64,000 nucleotides of DNA from Paraburkholderia aromaticivorans (lineage in GTDB: Bacteria > Pseudomonadota > Gammaproteobacteria > Burkholderiales > Burkholderiaceae): NCBI RefSeq assembly GCF_012689525.1, contig NZ_CP051514.1:310001-374000 (forward strand). Direction: 5' to 3'. Shown here piece after piece: positions 9,564 to 18,213 of the stretch. The stretch's first letter is position 1. Every line of letters starts with the position of its first letter. The translations under genes were made by a program, and so were the position numbers. Below the pieces are notes generated by a model that searched no databases, was not told the DNA's origin, and was given only the letters and a program-made list of their open reading frames with translations.

Positions 9564-10571
9564 ATGCATAATCGCAAACTTTATATTTCCGACGTGACGC
9601 TGCGCGACGGCAGCCACGCAATCCGTCATCAGTACAGCATCGCGAACATGAAGGCGATCGCGCGCGCACTCGACGATGCGCGCGTCGACTCGATCGAGGT
9701 GGCGCATGGCGACGGCCTCTGCGGATCGAGCTTCAACTACGGCTTCGGCGCGCACAGCGACGTCGAATGGATTGCGGCCGTCGCTGAAACGGTCAGCCAT
9801 GCGAAGGTCGCCACGCTGCTGCTACCGGGCGTCGGCACCGTCCATGATCTGCGTAACGCCTACGATGCGGGCGCGCGTGTTGTGCGCGTCGCGACGCATT
9901 GCACCGAGGCGGATGTGTCGAAGCAGCATATCGAGCACGCGCGCGAACTCGGCATGGACACCGTCGGCTTTCTGATGATGAGCCATATGACGACGCCTGC
10001 CGCCTTGGCCCAGCAGGCAAAGCTGATGGAAAGCTATGGAGCGACCTGCGTCTATGTCGTGGACTCGGGCGGTGCACTTTCGATGGACGGTGTGCGTGAG
10101 CGCTTCCGTGCCTTCAAGGACGTGTTGAAGCCCGACACGCAGACCGGCATGCACGCGCATCACAACCTGTCGCTCGGCGTGGCGAATTCGATCGTCGCGG
10201 TCGAAGAAGGCTGCGACCGGATCGACGCGTCGTTGGCCGGCATGGGAGCCGGCGCGGGTAACGCGCCGCTCGAAGTGTTCATCGCGGCGGTGGACCGGCT
10301 TGGCTGGAATCATGGCTGCGACGTGTACGGCCTGCTCGACGCCGCGGACGACATCGTGCGTCCGTTGCAGGATCGGCCGGTGCGTGTTGACCGCGAAACG
10401 CTGGCGCTGGGCTATGCGGGCGTCTATTCGAGCTTCCTGCGTCACGCCGAGGCGGCCGCCGCGAAATACGGTCTGAAGACGATCGATATTCTCGTGGAGC
10501 TGGGGCGGCGACGCATGGTCGGCGGGCAGGAAGACATGATCGTCGACGTCGCGCTCGATCTGAAGAAGTAG
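9564..10571 (+). CDS. dmpG: 4-Hydroxy-2-oxovalerate aldolase
   Basis: A 335-residue HMGL-like aldolase that splits 4-hydroxy-2-oxovalerate into pyruvate and acetaldehyde. The metal and substrate motif is [11 protein letters not shown] near the N-terminus. Later motifs are [15 protein letters not shown] (metal-binding His pair) and the C-terminal communication domain that contacts the dehydrogenase. The length is typical (about 340). RBS AAGGAGCGCC. It follows dmpF by 19 bp and finishes the conversion to central metabolites. Confidence 0.95.
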   Translation: MHNRKLYISDVTLRDGSHAIRHQYSIANMKAIARALDDARVDSIEVAHGDGLCGSSFNYGFGAHSDVEWIAAVAETVSHAKVATLLLPGVGTVHDLRNAYDAGARVVRVATHCTEADVSKQHIEHARELGMDTVGFLMMSHMTTPAALAQQAKLMESYGATCVYVVDSGGALSMDGVRERFRAFKDVLKPDTQTGMHAHHNLSLGVANSIVAVEEGCDRIDASLAGMGAGAGNAPLEVFIAAVDRLGWNHGCDVYGLLDAADDIVRPLQDRPVRVDRETLALGYAGVYSSFLRHAEAAAAKYGLKTIDILVELGRRRMVGGQEDMIVDVALDLKK

Positions 10572-10642
10572 CCCCGGAGTGGTTGGCCGCCCGGCGGCCC
10601 ACTCTCAAAAGCTCACGAAAAAAATATCCAGGAGACAGCAAG

Positions 10643-11545
10643 ATGGAAGTTCGAATCGCGCTCAGGCGAGGGATGGTGCTGGCCGGCATTTGCGCTGCAC
10701 TCTGCACCAACGTGCACGCGACCGAAGGCGGCAGCGACACGATAGGCGAGGGCGCCGAGGCTTTTTTCGCCGGAGCGTTGCCGCCTGCGGGGCTGTACGG
10801 TTTGCTCTACTACACGCACTACTTCGCATCGCGCTTTAACGATTCGCATGGCAACAGTTCCGTGCCGGGGTTCAAGCTGAATGCCGACGTGCTGATTCCA
10901 CGGCTCGTGTACATGTCGAATCTCTCGCTGCTCGGCGGACGCTTTGGCGCGTATGCGGTACTGCCCATGGAGCATCTTTCGCTCGACGCGGGAGGGGCGT
11001 CGTTTGATCGCACCAATCTCGGCGATCTGATCGTCACCCCCGCAATGATCGCTTGGGGCGACGGTTCGCTCCGAACGGTGGCCGCGCTCGAATTCGTGCT
11101 GCCGACCGGCCAGTACGACAAGAACGCGGCGCTCAATACCGGCAAGCATTACTACACCGTGAGACCGATATTCGGTGTCAGCTGGTTTCCTATCACTGGA
11201 CTGGAGATGTCGGCGAAAATCACCTACAGCTTCAATTCGATGAACACCGCGACCGACTATCATTCGGGCCAACTGTTCCATGTCGACTATGGCGCGAGCT
11301 ACGCGGTGACGACAAAGGCGCGAGTTGGTATTGCGGGCTATTTCGTCAAGCAGACTACGGACGACACACAGAACGGGGCGTCGGCGAACGGCGATGGTTT
11401 TCGCGGTCAGGTTTTCGCAGTCGGACCCGGGTTTCGCTATGAGTTTGCGAAGGGCAGCGTGGACGTGCGCGTAATGAAGGAGTTTTTCGTGAGAAACAGA
11501 CCTGCGGGCGAAGCGGTGTGGGCGCGCGCGGTCATTCCGTTCTGA
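10643..11545 (+). CDS. MetA-type outer-membrane protein of aromatic degradation
   Basis: A 300-residue protein with a signal peptide (GMVLAGICAALCTNVHAT) and a beta-strand-rich body ending in an aromatic-terminated strand (VIPF), as in outer-membrane barrels. It resembles the 'meta-pathway phenol degradation' (Phenol_MetA_deg) family found in aromatic operons, where a substrate-entry role is proposed but not well proven. RBS CAGGAGACAG precedes the ATG at 10643. It is co-directional, lying 71 bp after dmpG and 47 bp before dmpD. Confidence 0.8.
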   Translation: MEVRIALRRGMVLAGICAALCTNVHATEGGSDTIGEGAEAFFAGALPPAGLYGLLYYTHYFASRFNDSHGNSSVPGFKLNADVLIPRLVYMSNLSLLGGRFGAYAVLPMEHLSLDAGGASFDRTNLGDLIVTPAMIAWGDGSLRTVAALEFVLPTGQYDKNAALNTGKHYYTVRPIFGVSWFPITGLEMSAKITYSFNSMNTATDYHSGQLFHVDYGASYAVTTKARVGIAGYFVKQTTDDTQNGASANGDGFRGQVFAVGPGFRYEFAKGSVDVRVMKEFFVRNRPAGEAVWARAVIPF

Positions 11546-11592
11546 CAATCGATCGATGCCGCAGCACGCAGGCGGCGACTAAGGAGTTCACC

Positions 11593-12420
11593 ATGACACA
11601 ACAAAGCGATCCGGAAATCGGCCAGCGGATTCGCGCGGCGGGCCTGGAGACGAATTATCACGACGTCGGCGCCGGCGAACCGGTGCTGCTGATTCACGGC
11701 TCCGGGCCCGGCGTGACCGCGTGGGCGAACTGGCGTCTCACCATGCCGGCGCTCGCGCGCACGCGCCGCGTGATTGCGCCGGACATGGCCGGCTTCGGCT
11801 ACACCGAGCGCCGCGCCGGCACGCTGTACGACATGGATCTGTGGGTGAATCATCTGGTCGGTCTGCTGGATGCGCTTGACATCGAGCGCACCGATCTCGT
11901 GGGCAACTCGTTCGGCGGTGCGCTTGCGTTGGCGATGGCGGTGCGTCATCCACAGCGCGTGCGCAGGCTGGTGCTGATGGGTGCGGCGGGGGTGCGCTTC
12001 GATCTCACACCGGGGCTCGATGCTGTATGGGGATATGAACCGTCAGTGGAAAATATGCAGAGCATCATGAAGGTGTTCGCGTTCGATCGTTCACGCCTCA
12101 CGCCAGAGTTGGCGGAGTCGCGCTATCGGGCAAGCATTCGGCCCGGCTATCAGGAGTCGTTCTCCGCGATGTTCCCGGCGCCGCGGCAACGCTGGGCGGA
12201 TGCGCTCGCATGTCACGAGCATCAATTGGGTGACATCCGCCAATCGACGTTGATCGTGCACGGCCGCGACGATCAGGTGATTCCGCTCGCCAACTCGCTG
12301 CGCCTGCTCGAACTGATCGGTCCATCGCAGTTGCACGTTTTCGGCCAGTGCGGACACTGGACGCAGATCGAACATGCCGATGCGTTCAATCAGTTGGTCG
12401 ACAATTTTCTGGCTGACTAG
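11593..12420 (+). CDS. dmpD: 2-Hydroxymuconic semialdehyde hydrolase
   Basis: A 275-residue alpha/beta-hydrolase that cleaves 2-hydroxymuconic semialdehyde to 2-oxopent-4-enoate and formate (the hydrolytic branch). The oxyanion motif is LLIHGSGPGVTAW. The nucleophile Ser lies in VGNSFGGA, the acid in HGRDDQVIP and the catalytic His in CGHWTQIEH. RBS AAGGAGTTCACC precedes the ATG at 11593; the longer frame from 11518 overlaps the porin gene and is rejected. Its place at the operon end, after the porin, differs from Pseudomonas CF600, where D follows C. Confidence 0.93.
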   Translation: MTQQSDPEIGQRIRAAGLETNYHDVGAGEPVLLIHGSGPGVTAWANWRLTMPALARTRRVIAPDMAGFGYTERRAGTLYDMDLWVNHLVGLLDALDIERTDLVGNSFGGALALAMAVRHPQRVRRLVLMGAAGVRFDLTPGLDAVWGYEPSVENMQSIMKVFAFDRSRLTPELAESRYRASIRPGYQESFSAMFPAPRQRWADALACHEHQLGDIRQSTLIVHGRDDQVIPLANSLRLLELIGPSQLHVFGQCGHWTQIEHADAFNQLVDNFLAD

Positions 12421-12461
12421 AGAAGCTTGCGGGTTGGTCGATCCACTGCGCGGCGAGGCGG

Positions 12462-12495
12462 GCACTCCCAGACACCTTCGGGCAGCTGGGAGTGC
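12462..12495 (+). terminator. Hairpin after the phenol operon
   Basis: A perfect 10-bp inverted repeat (GCACTCCCAG / CTGGGAGTGC) encloses a 14-nt loop containing CTTCGG, 41 bp after the dmpD stop. There is no T-run after it, so it may be a weak or Rho-assisted terminator or an mRNA-protecting hairpin. The position at the operon end supports a termination or stability role. Confidence 0.45.
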
Positions 12496-12740
12496 AGTGT
12501 GTGTAACGCCGTTCAGTCAGTGAGTTCGTCCTGCCGACAGGTTGGGGTTGAATCTCGACGGCGCATCCACGTTCATGTCGATTAGTGGATCGCCTAGGCG
12601 AAACACTCGCGTCGGCGACGCTTCGGTTTTTCTACGTGGGACAGGCATCTGGGTATGTACCGCTGCAGAATCAGTGGTTGTTTGCAATAGACAGGCTCGA
12701 CTGAAGCCTGGCGTACGGACCGGACTCAGTCGGTAACCAC

Positions 12741-13007
12741 ATGAGAGACGTAGATGAAAACAACAATAAAAAAAGGATCCGGAGATCGGGAGAGCCTTAT
12801 ACGCCTCGAACAGCCGAGGACGCGATTGCTCATCTCGAACGGATCCTGTCAGCGGATGGCGCAGATTCATTGTTCAGCCGGACCTACTGGTGCGGACGTG
12901 TTCGGCAAGTGAGCGCTACGCGAGGGCTGACTCCGCAGCAGCGGGCAAGGCTTGAGAGACCGCTTGAGTCTCTCCCTTCCCCGGTTCGGGGCGAAGAGCT
13001 CTCGTAG
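12741..13007 (+). CDS. Small protein of unknown function, paralogue of 46456-46716
   Basis: An 88-residue protein whose function I do not recognise. Residues 19-75 align closely with the small protein at 46456-46716: shared blocks include PYTP, AI-HLER-L-ADG, SLF and YW-GRVRQ--AT-GLT. This relation argues that both are real coding genes. The first 18 residues are unrelated between the two. A second ATG at 12754 in another frame would give MKTTIKKGSG before an A7 run, so the N-terminus could have suffered a frameshift. It ends about 190 bp before the IS4 element. Confidence 0.55.
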   Translation: MRDVDENNNKKRIRRSGEPYTPRTAEDAIAHLERILSADGADSLFSRTYWCGRVRQVSATRGLTPQQRARLERPLESLPSPVRGEELS

Positions 13008-13194
13008 TGGACCCGTACCTTCAGCGCGTCGAATGCCGGTTGGAAAACGTCGCTGGTTGAAGCCCACATCTTGGCGGGCGCATTGCGTTGGGGCCTCGCC
13101 CGTCAGCGGCCATTCGTTGAGTGCGGCACCCGATGGGCAACGGATGACTGCAACGGTCGAACACTTGCCCTTGACATCCTCCCCGCCCTAAAGG

Positions 13195-14706
13195 CTAAGG
13201 ATTACCCACATCTCGATCATCGCTTGTAAACTGCGCTGACCGATGTTAACTTGAGCGCGTTCATGGACCGGAATGAACCGCATTGTCTGCAACGGGTGAT
13301 TTCGATGACTGGGCCAGCGAAGAATTCGGCGCGGCGGCGCTGGGCGACGCCCGCCTGACGCAGCGCCTCGTTGCGCTCGCGCGACGGCTGGCGGAGAGCC
13401 CACAGTGTTCGTTTCCACAGTCGCTGGACGGGGCACAACTGAAGGCTGCCTATCGTTTCTTCGACAACCCACGGATCGACACCAACGGCGTATTGGCCAA
13501 CCACATTGGGCAGACGCTGAACCGCATGCAGCAGGTCCCGGTCGTCCTGGCCCCGCAGGATACGACTGAATTCAACCTCATGCATCTGCCGGCGACGCAG
13601 GGACTGGGCCACGGCACGAGCAGTAATGTGCACGGATTCATGCTGCACAGCTTGCTGGCCGTGACACCTGAGGGCCTACCGCTCGGGGTGCTGGGAATGA
13701 AGACGTGGATTCGTGCACCCGAGGAATCCGGCAGATCGAAACAACGAAGGAAACGACCTATCGAGGAGAAGGAAAGCGTCAAGTGGCTCGAGGGCCTCGA
13801 GCATCTGGCATCGGTGAAAGCGCGCTGCCCCGACACCCACATCATCGGCATCTCCGACCGCGACGGCGATGTCTACGATGTGTTCATTGCTCCTCGGCCA
13901 GTGGGCGTTGACTGGCTGGTACGTGCAGCCTGGAGCCGCCGCGTTGCGCATCCGCAGGCATATCTGTGGGACGCCGTTGCGGCAGAGCCCGCTGTGGGCG
14001 AAACGGATCTGCTGGTGCCGACCCGGAATGGAAAAACACCGACACGCACTGCGCAATTGACGGTGCGTTGCAAGGCGCTCCGGTTGCGTCCGCCGCGCAG
14101 CCGTCAGCACGATAAGTTGCCGGATGCCGAGGTGTTTGTGATCCACGCGCTGGAGACTCAGCCCCCCGAGGGCGTCGAGCCGATCGAATGGATGTTGCTG
14201 AGTTCGGTGCCGACACTGACCTGCGATGACGCACTCGAACGTTTGGCGTGGTATGCCCGCCGTTGGACGATTGAATCGTGGCATCGCGTCCTGAAGAGCG
14301 GGTGTCAGATCGAGGCCCGACAATTCGGCCACCTGGATCGCTTCGTGCGCGCCACGGCATTGTTTGCTGTCATCAGCTGGCGCATCATGTACGCGACGCT
14401 GCTGGCCCGCCTTGATGGCGACCTGTCCTGCGAAGTGCTGCTGCAGCCACTCGAATGGCACGCGCTGTATTGCCGGATACACGGCACTACGCAATTGCCG
14501 GCCGAACCGCCAACGCTCGCGCAGGTGGTGCTCTGGGTTGCAAAGCTCGGTGGTTATCTCAATCGCAAGCACGACCATCCCCCTGGACCAACCGTGATGT
14601 GGCGTGGCTTTCTCGCACTGCACGAGAGCGCGGTCATGTATCGTATCTTCCGGCAAAACGAGTAGCCTACGTCGGAATCAAATCAAGAGATGTGGGTAAT
14701 CCTCAG
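13195..14706 (+). mobile_element. IS4-family insertion sequence, copy 1
   Basis: A 1512-bp element with 20-bp terminal inverted repeats CTRAGGATTACCCACATCTC (A at the left end, G at the right) and an 8-bp target duplication CCTAAAGG (13187-13194 and 14707-14714). The copy at 53080-54591 has the same length, ends and transposase. The target is the right-end stem of a TnpB element: joining the flanks restores the sequence seen uninterrupted at 55931-55960. Confidence 0.9.
13283..14665 (+). CDS. IS4-family transposase
   Basis: A 460-residue DDE transposase of the IS4 family. The first Asp is in QDTTEFNL, the second in GISDRDGDVYD, and the Glu lies in a perfect Y-x2-R-x3-E-x6-K signature (YARRWTIESWHRVLK, near residue 335). 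The frame opens at a TTG (13283), with no good in-frame ATG upstream inside the element. The encoded protein is identical to that of the copy at 53121-54503, which indicates recent movement. Confidence 0.92.
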   Translation: MSATGDFDDWASEEFGAAALGDARLTQRLVALARRLAESPQCSFPQSLDGAQLKAAYRFFDNPRIDTNGVLANHIGQTLNRMQQVPVVLAPQDTTEFNLMHLPATQGLGHGTSSNVHGFMLHSLLAVTPEGLPLGVLGMKTWIRAPEESGRSKQRRKRPIEEKESVKWLEGLEHLASVKARCPDTHIIGISDRDGDVYDVFIAPRPVGVDWLVRAAWSRRVAHPQAYLWDAVAAEPAVGETDLLVPTRNGKTPTRTAQLTVRCKALRLRPPRSRQHDKLPDAEVFVIHALETQPPEGVEPIEWMLLSSVPTLTCDDALERLAWYARRWTIESWHRVLKSGCQIEARQFGHLDRFVRATALFAVISWRIMYATLLARLDGDLSCEVLLQPLEWHALYCRIHGTTQLPAEPPTLAQVVLWVAKLGGYLNRKHDHPPGPTVMWRGFLALHESAVMYRIFRQNE

Positions 14707-14726
14707 CCTAAAGGACGGGGATTCCT

Positions 14727-15957
14727 TCAACCCCAGGCCGCGATGGCGCTAGTAGTCTCGGCGGGTTCCTGCTTCGACGGGCGGCCTGACTGCGCCATCC
14801 CTCCACAGGCAATAACGGCATGTCCTGCCGCTAGAATGTTGAGCGCGCCCACGTGATCGGCATTGTTCCCGTATCCGCATGACACGCAGGCGAACAGCGC
14901 TTGCGTCTTGCGGTTTTCCTTCGAGGCATGCCCGCAACACGGACAGGTGCGGCTCGTGTTCTTCGGATCGACCGCGACGAGATATCCGCCGTGCCATGCC
15001 GTTTTGTACTCCAGCTGGCGGCGGAACTCGCCCCAGCCCTGATCGAGAATCGACTTGTTAAGACCGGACTTCGCGCGCACATTGCACCCTGGTGCGTTTG
15101 CCGTACCCTTTGCTGACTTGCTCATGTTGCTGATTTTCAGGTCTTCGAGCGCAACCATTGCGTGGTTTTTGCTGAGCGTGCTCGAAGCCTTGTGCAGAAA
15201 ATCATTGCGTGCGTCTGCGATACGCGCGTGACTCTTCTGGATGCGGGCCTTCGACTTTTTCCAGTTGCTGCTGCCTTTGACCTTGCGGGGCCATCCGGCG
15301 TTGATACTTTGCCAGGCGCTGTTCGTGCCGGCGGAAGCTGGCGAGCGGCGCGATGAAACTGCCATCGCTCAGGGTTGCGAACCGGGCCACGCCCACGTCG
15401 ATACCGACGGCGGGGCCATGCGGAACCGGCTGCTCTACGTCACGCTTCGTCAGGATCGACACACACCACTTACCCGCGCGCAGAGACACGGTGGCAGAGC
15501 GGACTTCGCCGGGCACCATGCGACTGTTGCGGTAGCGGATATAGCCGGGCTTCGGAAGCGAAATACGGCCGGTTTCGCGGTCCAGCCTGATCTGATTCCT
15601 GTCGGGGTACGTGAACGCGTCGCTCACGCCCTTGCGCTTGAAACGCGGAAAGTCGGCGCGCTTCCCGAAGAAGTTTACATATGCGCGCTCAATGGCCTTC
15701 AGGGCGCACTGCTGCGTGTGGACTGGCGCATCTTTGAGCCACGGCGTTTCCGTGCCATTGCGCCATTCCGTGAGCCGCTTCGCCATCGGCACATAACCGA
15801 TGAACTTCGCGCCTGCGGCGTGATTCTCTTTCTGAACTGCCAGCGCCTTGTTATAGACGAACCGGCACGCGCCTGCGAACTGGCGCATCTTGCGCGCCTG
15901 CCCGCCGGTCGGCATGAGTTCGAATTTGAAGGCCTGAAGGCGTTCCATGGCGAGCAA
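14727..15957 (-). pseudogene. tnpB: TnpB RNA-guided nuclease, copy 1, frameshifted
   Basis: The gene encodes the same protein as the intact copy at 54706-55920, but an extra G in a run at 15287-15290 (four G here, three in the other copy) shifts the frame after about residue 225. The N-terminal piece runs 15957-15202 and the C-terminal piece 15365-14727. RuvC-like residues (GIDVGVARFATL; ALEDLKI; NADHVGALNIL) and the CPCC...CVSC zinc ribbon remain encoded across both frames. It is probably inactive unless slippage occurs in the G run. Confidence 0.85.
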
Positions 15958-16343
15958 TCCTATACCGGATTCCCCTGGTTTACCAGGGGGAAAGTGCCAC
16001 GTTGTTTACGGGCTACAGAAGGACGCCGTTGGCGTCCGCGCTATCCTTCCCCAGGCTGAACCCCGGGGTTTGACGCGCATTCCGATCAAACTGACTGTAC
16101 TAACAACCGTCGCACCTTGACAACGGTCCTTGCGGCAGTGCCATGTTGAAGGGCAGAGGTGGGTCGATTTGGTGCGATCATAAATGTTGATAACGTGCTT
16201 TGTTTTTCAGTTTCGTGAAGCTACCGCGTAGATGTCGGTCCGTCACGGTGAGATACGGGGCACGAGGTATATAGGTGGTGACCCACCGACGGCCACACAA
16301 AACATCGCCGTTGAGCGTCTCACTGCGGAGCACGCCTGTGCGG

Positions 16344-17810
16344 TCACCGACGCGAGTTGAACAGCCGGATAAGGTCCTCGCGTAGCTCGGAGATGTCCAG
16401 TACATGCTGTGCGCGCGTCACGGCCACGTAAAGCAGGCGCAACTCGTCCTCGTCGAGCAACAGGCGCCCGTCAACCGTCTTGAAGCGGAAATCGTTGGCT
16501 ACCTTCACCCGTTTCCATTGCAGCCCCTTGGCGCGGTGCACGGTCGAGATCACGTAGTCGGCGTCTGCCGCGGGCGTAACTCGTCGCGCCAGCTCCCGAA
16601 GATAGCCGGTTCCACATTCGTCGACGATTCGAACGATCGGCAGTAAGTCGCGCCCTACTGCGCTTCGGGCAAACGATTGGGCGTCCTTCCATGTTTCGAA
16701 CAACGAAAATGCCGTTGGCCGGAAAGCCCGCCTGCCGGCCAGCAACTGATCGGCGCCGTCTGCAAACGCCACAATTTCAGCGGGATTCATCCGGATCGCC
16801 GGCTTATAACCGGCTTCGACGCCCGCAGCCAGTTGCCAGATGGCCGTCACGTTCTTTCGACACAAAATGGCATCGACGGGCGGAGAGACATTATGGTCGT
16901 CCACCAGAATTGAACCGATGGTGTCCTGACCGCGAATGGGTGTGCGCTCGTCAAGCAATCCCAGAATACGGCTGGCGAGCGCAGCGACCATGGGTCCGAA
17001 GCGGAAGGATTCGGTTAGCGCACGCTCTGGCGCGTCGATCTGAGCCATTGCATTGACCGCGCCGCGCCATTCATAGATTTGCTGGTAGGGATCGCCGACG
17101 TAGATGATCTGCGCGTGGCGCTGGAGGCCAAGCACCGCGAGCATGACGCCATCGCTGTCCTGCGCCTCGTCGAACAGGATGAAGTCCGCATCGATACGCG
17201 GTTCTGTCTGCGCCCAGACTTTCAGATAGACGTCCGGCGCAATGGCGCTGCGCCCGCGTGGGTCAGTGCTTTCATTCCACAGACGCACCACGTAGGGAAG
17301 CAACGATTCGCGCAGCCAGTCGGCCGCCTTTTCATGTACCTTTTCGTCGACAGGGATGTGGGAAGCCTCCGGCCGCAGCTGCGCCGAGCGGCAAAACCTG
17401 CCCAGGCCGTCGGCAACCATCCGACCAATTTCAAACGGCGCGACTTCGACGGTTTTGCCGGTGATGGTCGGCACCTGTATCGGTCCGAGCCCAAAGCGGG
17501 CAGCCAATTCGTGCGGCGGCTCGCCCGGGACGTTCAGGCGCGCGGTCAAGGCAGGTGCAACGGATGCATACGCGAGCGAATGCACCGTGCGCGCGCTGAC
17601 ATTGGACGGAAAGCCGCGACGCGCGTGCTCGGCGATTTCCTTGTTGAAGGCGAGATAGCTGCCGCGTTTGCCGGCGAGATGATCGGCAATCAGCCGCAGC
17701 GTCGAAGTCTTTCCCGCGCCCGCATATGCCTTGACTTTCAGGTCGTCCCCGCCAAGAACCGCATATACGACCGCGTGCTGTTCGAGGGTGGGCTTGAACG
17801 AATGGGGCAT
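16344..17810 (-). CDS. UvrD/REP-like superfamily 1 helicase
   Basis: A 488-residue SF1 DNA helicase. Walker A is KAYAGAGKTSTLR near residue 28, Walker B is LFDEAQDSDG, and motif III-like QIIYVGDPYQQIYEWRGA follows. The C-terminal motifs are VHRAKGLQWKRV and LRLLYVAVTRAQ. It is shorter than UvrD or Rep and lacks a nuclease domain, resembling stand-alone F-box-helicase-like proteins of accessory DNA. The start at 17810 (MPHSFKPTLEQHAVV) is chosen because homologous helicases begin there; a longer frame extends to 17927. It is divergent from the triple-HTH gene at 18214. A repair or mobile-element role is inference. Confidence 0.85.
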   Translation of the reverse strand: MPHSFKPTLEQHAVVYAVLGGDDLKVKAYAGAGKTSTLRLIADHLAGKRGSYLAFNKEIAEHARRGFPSNVSARTVHSLAYASVAPALTARLNVPGEPPHELAARFGLGPIQVPTITGKTVEVAPFEIGRMVADGLGRFCRSAQLRPEASHIPVDEKVHEKAADWLRESLLPYVVRLWNESTDPRGRSAIAPDVYLKVWAQTEPRIDADFILFDEAQDSDGVMLAVLGLQRHAQIIYVGDPYQQIYEWRGAVNAMAQIDAPERALTESFRFGPMVAALASRILGLLDERTPIRGQDTIGSILVDDHNVSPPVDAILCRKNVTAIWQLAAGVEAGYKPAIRMNPAEIVAFADGADQLLAGRRAFRPTAFSLFETWKDAQSFARSAVGRDLLPIVRIVDECGTGYLRELARRVTPAADADYVISTVHRAKGLQWKRVKVANDFRFKTVDGRLLLDEDELRLLYVAVTRAQHVLDISELREDLIRLFNSRR

Positions 17811-18213
17811 GGCATTTGAGGCTGAGCGAAGATGCCCGTAGTGTGCCCGAAAATCGCCGATGGCCAAACTGCTGCGCGGCAACCGATCGCCGTGTTGCCG
17901 GCAGCGCGACGGCCGAATCCCAATCACGACCTACCTTGGGGGGGCGATTTATGCGTCACAGCATGAGACCCAATTCGGCCATGAACGGACACCCGCCTGA
18001 AGGGATCGAACGACCAAAGAGCTTTCGGCTCAAGACATTCAAAAAGTCCGGCATGATGCGGTTGCGATGCCAGCGGGGATGATTCATTCTTTCTTTAGAC
18101 CTTCAACGCGCATACCTGGTCGAGAAACCTTCAAGCCTTCCCGAAATTTGGTTTGGATCGTATATAAATATCGGACCGCGATGCGGCACAACAAACGTTA
18201 ATTTGCGACGACG
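17811..18213. promoter_or_regulatory. Divergent intergenic region
   Basis: This 403-bp spacer separates the helicase gene (minus) from the triple-HTH gene (plus). An AT-rich stretch with TATATAAATATC (about 18159-18173) lies some 45 bp before the ATG at 18214 and could hold the -10 region of that gene. No convincing -35/-10 pair or operator repeat was identified. Confidence 0.3.

Larger units (their letters stand above)
13171..16084 (-). mobile_element. TnpB (IS605/IS1341-type) element, copy 1, split by IS4
   Basis: The ends are defined by comparison with the copy at 53050-55960. The left end starts after TTGAT (minus strand; 16085-16089 on +) and the right end finishes at GATGTCAAG (minus strand, about 13171). 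Left-end features include the hairpin GGACGCC-GTT-GGCGTCC near 16021-16037. No tnpA is present, so this is the non-autonomous tnpB-only group. An IS4-family element (13195-14706) sits inside the right end, separating the last 24 bp from tnpB. Confidence 0.75.

Noticed and set aside
13171..16084. IS4 plus TnpB read as one composite transposon present twice (13 kb and 53 kb)
   Set aside because: The relative order differs: IS4 lies in the right end of TnpB copy 1 but in the left end of copy 2, with different 8-bp duplications. They are independent insertions.
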